Assembly: GCA_963205465.1 (NCBI GenBank)
Contig: CAUJKG010000043.1
Location: forward strand, 1 to 14,353
From: Pseudomonadota bacterium
Lineage (GTDB): Bacteria; Pseudomonadota; Alphaproteobacteria; Rhizobiales; Xanthobacteraceae
Direction of reading: 5' to 3'
DNA length: 14,353 nt
The position numbers were made by a program, and so were the translations under genes. Positions 11,896 through 14,353 of this stretch are shown here, one piece after another. Each line of letters begins with the position of its first letter. Position 1 is the first letter of the stretch. The notes below the pieces were generated by a model. The model was not told the origin of the DNA. It did no database searches and saw only the letters and a list, made by a program, of their open reading frames with translations.

Positions 11896-12981
11896 CTAGG
11901 GCCGCGAAGCGGCAAAAACAAGAACTTCGGCCGGGTCTATCTGAACTCCGACATCCTCACCCGCTTCGCGGTTAACAGGCTCCCGTATCCGCGCCAATAC
12001 AGGCTCATCGAGCCCCGGCATGATGATTTCCAGGAGGTTCACCTCGCCGACAAAGCGGTGCGCGACAATCCGTCCGGGCAATCCTTCGCCTGCCCGCAGC
12101 AGTCTGAAGGCTTGCGGGCGGATGCAAACCACCGCTTCTCCTTCTCCCACGGATTCCGCCGGAAAAGTTCCAAGCGGCGTCTCTACGTGTCCGCGATGGG
12201 CCCAGGCGGTCAGTTCGTTCATCTCGCAGAAGAACCGTGCAGCGAAGAGGCTTTGGGGGCGGCGGTATATTAACTCGGGATCGCCGATTTCAACGACGCG
12301 TCCCTGATTTAATAGGGCGACACGATCCCCCATGCGCATCGCTTCCTCGGCATCGTGAGTCACGACGACGCAAGTCGCCCTCGCTTCGCGCAGGATCGCG
12401 AGCGTTTCTCCCCGCACCGCATCGCGTAGCCGGCTGTCCAGCCCCGAAAAGGGCTCATCCATCAGGATCACGGCCGGACGGGGCGCAATGGTTCGCGCCA
12501 GCGCGACGCGCTGCTGTTCTCCACCCGACAACATATGCGGGTATTCCGCGACGCGCGTTCCAAGTCCCACGCGCTCGAGTGAGTGCGAAGCCTGACGCTC
12601 CGCGTCGGCACGTGACAGACCGCGCAGGCCAAAGCGCACGTTCTGCAGGTTGGTCATGTGCGGAAAGAGCGCGTGGTCCTGAAACATGAGGCCAATGCCG
12701 CGGCTCTCCGGCGGCACGAAGCGATCCGGCCCCGCGATCTCCCGGCCGTCGAGCAGCACCCGGCCGGAGGACGGTGTTTCCAGGCCCGCCGCAAGACGCA
12801 GCAGCGTGGTTTTCCCGCAACCCGAAGGCCCTACGAGACTGACCACCTCGCCCGGCTCGACGGACAGCGTAATGCCGCGAACGGACTCGCCCACGCCATA
12901 AGAGTGGTGCACGTCCTCGAACGCGAGATGAGCCGCGATCGATACGGGGGCCGGTGTTCTGGAAACGATACGAGACGCCAT
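11896..12981 (-). CDS. Orphan ABC transporter ATPase, FbpC/PotA-like
   Basis: The 361-residue ATPase is complete: Walker A G-P-S-G-C-G-K-T (51-58), Q-loop Gln101 in M-F-Q-D-H-A-L-F-P-H-M, signature L-S-G-G-E-Q-Q-R (151-158), Walker B V-I-L-M-D-E (171-176) and H209. A TOBE-like C-terminal region (about 265-358) follows. Residues 88-116 (V-P-P-E-x-R-G-I-G-L-M-F-Q-D) and the overall length are typical of CUT1-type importers of ferric iron, polyamines, thiamine or sulfate. I think FbpC-like is the best match, but the substrate is not provable. The window holds no permease or binding protein, and its neighbours are scpB (40 bp upstream) and tatA (69 bp downstream). The ribosome site before the ATG at 12981 is weak. 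The partner proteins must lie elsewhere, or it has been adopted by another system. Confidence 0.88.
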   Translation of the reverse strand: MASRIVSRTPAPVSIAAHLAFEDVHHSYGVGESVRGITLSVEPGEVVSLVGPSGCGKTTLLRLAAGLETPSSGRVLLDGREIAGPDRFVPPESRGIGLMFQDHALFPHMTNLQNVRFGLRGLSRADAERQASHSLERVGLGTRVAEYPHMLSGGEQQRVALARTIAPRPAVILMDEPFSGLDSRLRDAVRGETLAILREARATCVVVTHDAEEAMRMGDRVALLNQGRVVEIGDPELIYRRPQSLFAARFFCEMNELTAWAHRGHVETPLGTFPAESVGEGEAVVCIRPQAFRLLRAGEGLPGRIVAHRFVGEVNLLEIIMPGLDEPVLARIREPVNREAGEDVGVQIDPAEVLVFAASRP

Positions 12982-13020
12982 AACAGCCAGAAACTAGCCG
13001 TTTGCTCGCGATTAGTCCCG

Positions 13021-13704
13021 CTACTTGCCGCTTTCCGGATCGAGTTCCGGGTCGCCTTCTTCGAGCGGCTCTTCGTCGTCGCGCAGCGTCGTAAGATCGT
13101 TCGGGATCGGCACCGCAAATCCGGCCGGCAGACGGTCTTCCAGGAAGCCCGCGCCCTTGAGTTCTTCGAGCCCCGGAAGATCGGAAATCTCATTGAGGCC
13201 GAAGTGGATCAGAAACTGCTCGGTGGTTCCATACGTTACCGGGCGGCCCGGCACCTTGCGGCGTCCGCGCAGACGAACCCAACCCATTTCAATCAACGCG
13301 TCCAGCGTACCTTTGCTGATGGTCACGCCACGAATTTCCTCGATCTCGGCGCGTGTCACCGGCTGGTGATAGGCCACGATCGCAAGCGTCTCGATCGCGG
13401 CGCGGGACAGCTTCTTCGGCGCCGGAGCATCCTTGGCGATACGATGGCTCAAATCGGAAGCCGTGCGCAGCGCCCATTTCCCGGCGACACGCACGAGATT
13501 GACCCCACGCGCGGCATAATGATCGGCCAGCCGGTCTAGCTCGGCTTTGAGATCGGCGTCTTCCGGAAGCCGCGACTTCAGGAGGTTTTCGTCCACCGGC
13601 TCGGTGGCGGCAAACAGGATTGCTTCCAGGACGCGCTGGTTTTCGTCGGATTGCACTTCGGGTTCAGCACCCACGATCGAAAGCGGTTTGCGCAACGCGG
13701 TCAC
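13021..13704 (-). CDS. scpB: Segregation and condensation protein ScpB
   Basis: The 227-residue protein is ScpB, the winged-helix (kite) subunit of the SMC-ScpAB condensin. Family landmarks include V-L-E-A-I-L-F-A-A-T-E-P-V (25-37) at the start of the first winged helix, the second winged helix with L-S-R-A-A-I-E-T-L-A-I-V-A-Y-H-Q-P-V-T-R-A-E-I, and G-R-P-V-T-Y-G-T-T near the end of the domain. The last 25 residues are very acidic. The start is GTG at 13704-13702, overlapping the scpA stop by 4 bases (GTGA). The residues before about 20 are a poorly conserved extension. Confidence 0.95.
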   Translation of the reverse strand: MTALRKPLSIVGAEPEVQSDENQRVLEAILFAATEPVDENLLKSRLPEDADLKAELDRLADHYAARGVNLVRVAGKWALRTASDLSHRIAKDAPAPKKLSRAAIETLAIVAYHQPVTRAEIEEIRGVTISKGTLDALIEMGWVRLRGRRKVPGRPVTYGTTEQFLIHFGLNEISDLPGLEELKGAGFLEDRLPAGFAVPIPNDLTTLRDDEEPLEEGDPELDPESGK

Positions 13705-14353
13705 TGTTTGGTCTCCACTACATGTAATTCCGGTCTCGGTTCAGCCCTGCGCTTCAGCCAGAGCGGAGCAAAGGCTGATTCCTGCTGGAGTTCGAGATGT
13801 CCTTCTTTGACCATCTCGAGCGAAGCCGAGAAGCTCGATGCCAGCACGGTCGGACGCATCGCGGGCTCAACCAGATATTCGATCAAAAACGAATCAAGCC
13901 TGGTCCAGTCTTGGCTCTTACCGACCAGCCGTTCAAGCTGCTCGCGCGCCTCTTTCAGCGACCACACGACCCGCTGCTTCACGGTGTGATGGGAGAGCGC
14001 CTTGGTCTGGCGCTGCCGCGCATAAGCGGAAAGCAGGTCATAAATCGTGGCGGTGTATTGCTGCGGCTGCAGCGATTCCACCTCTTCGGGCATGCCGCGG
14101 CCGAAGAATTCGGAACCGAGCTTGTCACGGGTCATCAGCCCCGCGCCGGCGCGGCGGATGGCCTCCAGATGTTGCAGACGTGCGGCCAGGTCGGCTGCCA
14201 AGTCAGCTGCCGAGGGTTCCTCGGGCGCGTGGGCTTCCGGCAACAACAGACGCGACTTCAAATAAGCCAGCCAGGCCGCCATCACGAGATAGTCGGCCGC
14301 CACTTCGATACGAAGGTCGCGCGCGCGCTGGATGAATTCGAGATACTGCTCGG
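13701..14353 (-). CDS. scpA: Segregation and condensation protein ScpA (5' end outside window)
   Basis: About 217 residues of ScpA, the kleisin subunit that bridges SMC and ScpB, can be read. The reading frame stays open to the window edge, and the missing N-terminus lies beyond 14353. The visible start, E-Q-Y-L-E-F-I-Q-R-A-R-D-L-R-I-E-V-A-A-D-Y-L, is the family's N-terminal signature region and is followed by V-M-A-A-W-L-A-Y-L-K-S-R-L-L-L-P. An ATG at 14301-14303 falls inside this signature and is not the real start. The C-terminal winged helix occupies the last 80 residues or so. It is coupled to scpB by a 4-bp overlap. In Rhizobiales nagZ often precedes it, which would lie outside the window. 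Confidence 0.93.
   Translation of the reverse strand, partial: EQYLEFIQRARDLRIEVAADYLVMAAWLAYLKSRLLLPEAHAPEEPSAADLAADLAARLQHLEAIRRAGAGLMTRDKLGSEFFGRGMPEEVESLQPQQYTATIYDLLSAYARQRQTKALSHHTVKQRVVWSLKEAREQLERLVGKSQDWTRLDSFLIEYLVEPAMRPTVLASSFSASLEMVKEGHLELQQESAFAPLWLKRRAEPRPELHVVETKQ

Noticed and set aside
1..14353. CRISPR arrays, insertion sequences, prophage or toxin-antitoxin genes
   Set aside because: No regularly spaced repeats, transposase motifs, terminal inverted repeats or recognisable toxin/antitoxin pairs were seen on either strand.

Overview
The window is chromosomal DNA of an alphaproteobacterium, most likely of the order Rhizobiales/Hyphomicrobiales (Bradyrhizobium/Xanthobacteraceae type). 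The evidence is a GC-rich composition, the gene block scpA-scpB / tatA-tatB-tatC / serS-surE-pcm-LysM peptidase, families common in that order (DUF3309, DUF427, DUF4189, PAS-PAS hybrid kinase) and promoter-like sites of the alphaproteobacterial general-stress sigma factor EcfG. No tRNA, rRNA, CRISPR array, insertion sequence or phage gene is visible.

Right half (about 6.0-14.35 kb, all minus strand): a tightly packed housekeeping block, transcribed from the right edge leftwards. It holds scpA (5' part outside the window), scpB, an orphan FbpC-like ABC ATPase, tatA, tatB, tatC, serS, surE, pcm and an NlpD/EnvC-like lipoprotein with two LysM domains and a degenerate LytM domain. Three 4-bp stop/start overlaps (scpA/scpB, tatB/tatC, serS/surE) indicate translational coupling. 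The block serves chromosome condensation, folded-protein export, translation, nucleotide and protein repair, and control of cell-wall cleavage.

Left half (1-6.0 kb, mixed strands): small, mostly secreted or membrane-associated accessory genes around a hybrid histidine kinase. They are a PsiF-repeat periplasmic protein, an MFS transporter, a 69-aa conserved-looking hypothetical, a 54-aa DUF3309 membrane peptide, the PAS-PAS-HisKA-HATPase-REC kinase, a 67-aa lipoprotein, a DUF427 protein, a secreted DUF4189 protein and an 82-aa single-span membrane protein. Three exact GGAAC-N16/17-CGTT sites lie directly in front of, and point into, the 69-aa gene, the kinase gene and the 82-aa gene. A fourth, degenerate site precedes a possible small RNA that carries a CCTCCTCC anti-Shine-Dalgarno loop and ends in a textbook terminator. 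I read this half as a small general-stress-response module next to the housekeeping block. The promoter and sRNA assignments are inferences from sequence alone.

No stretch longer than about 300 bases lacks a gene. The largest gap, 1947-2156, holds a promoter candidate, the sRNA candidate and its terminator.
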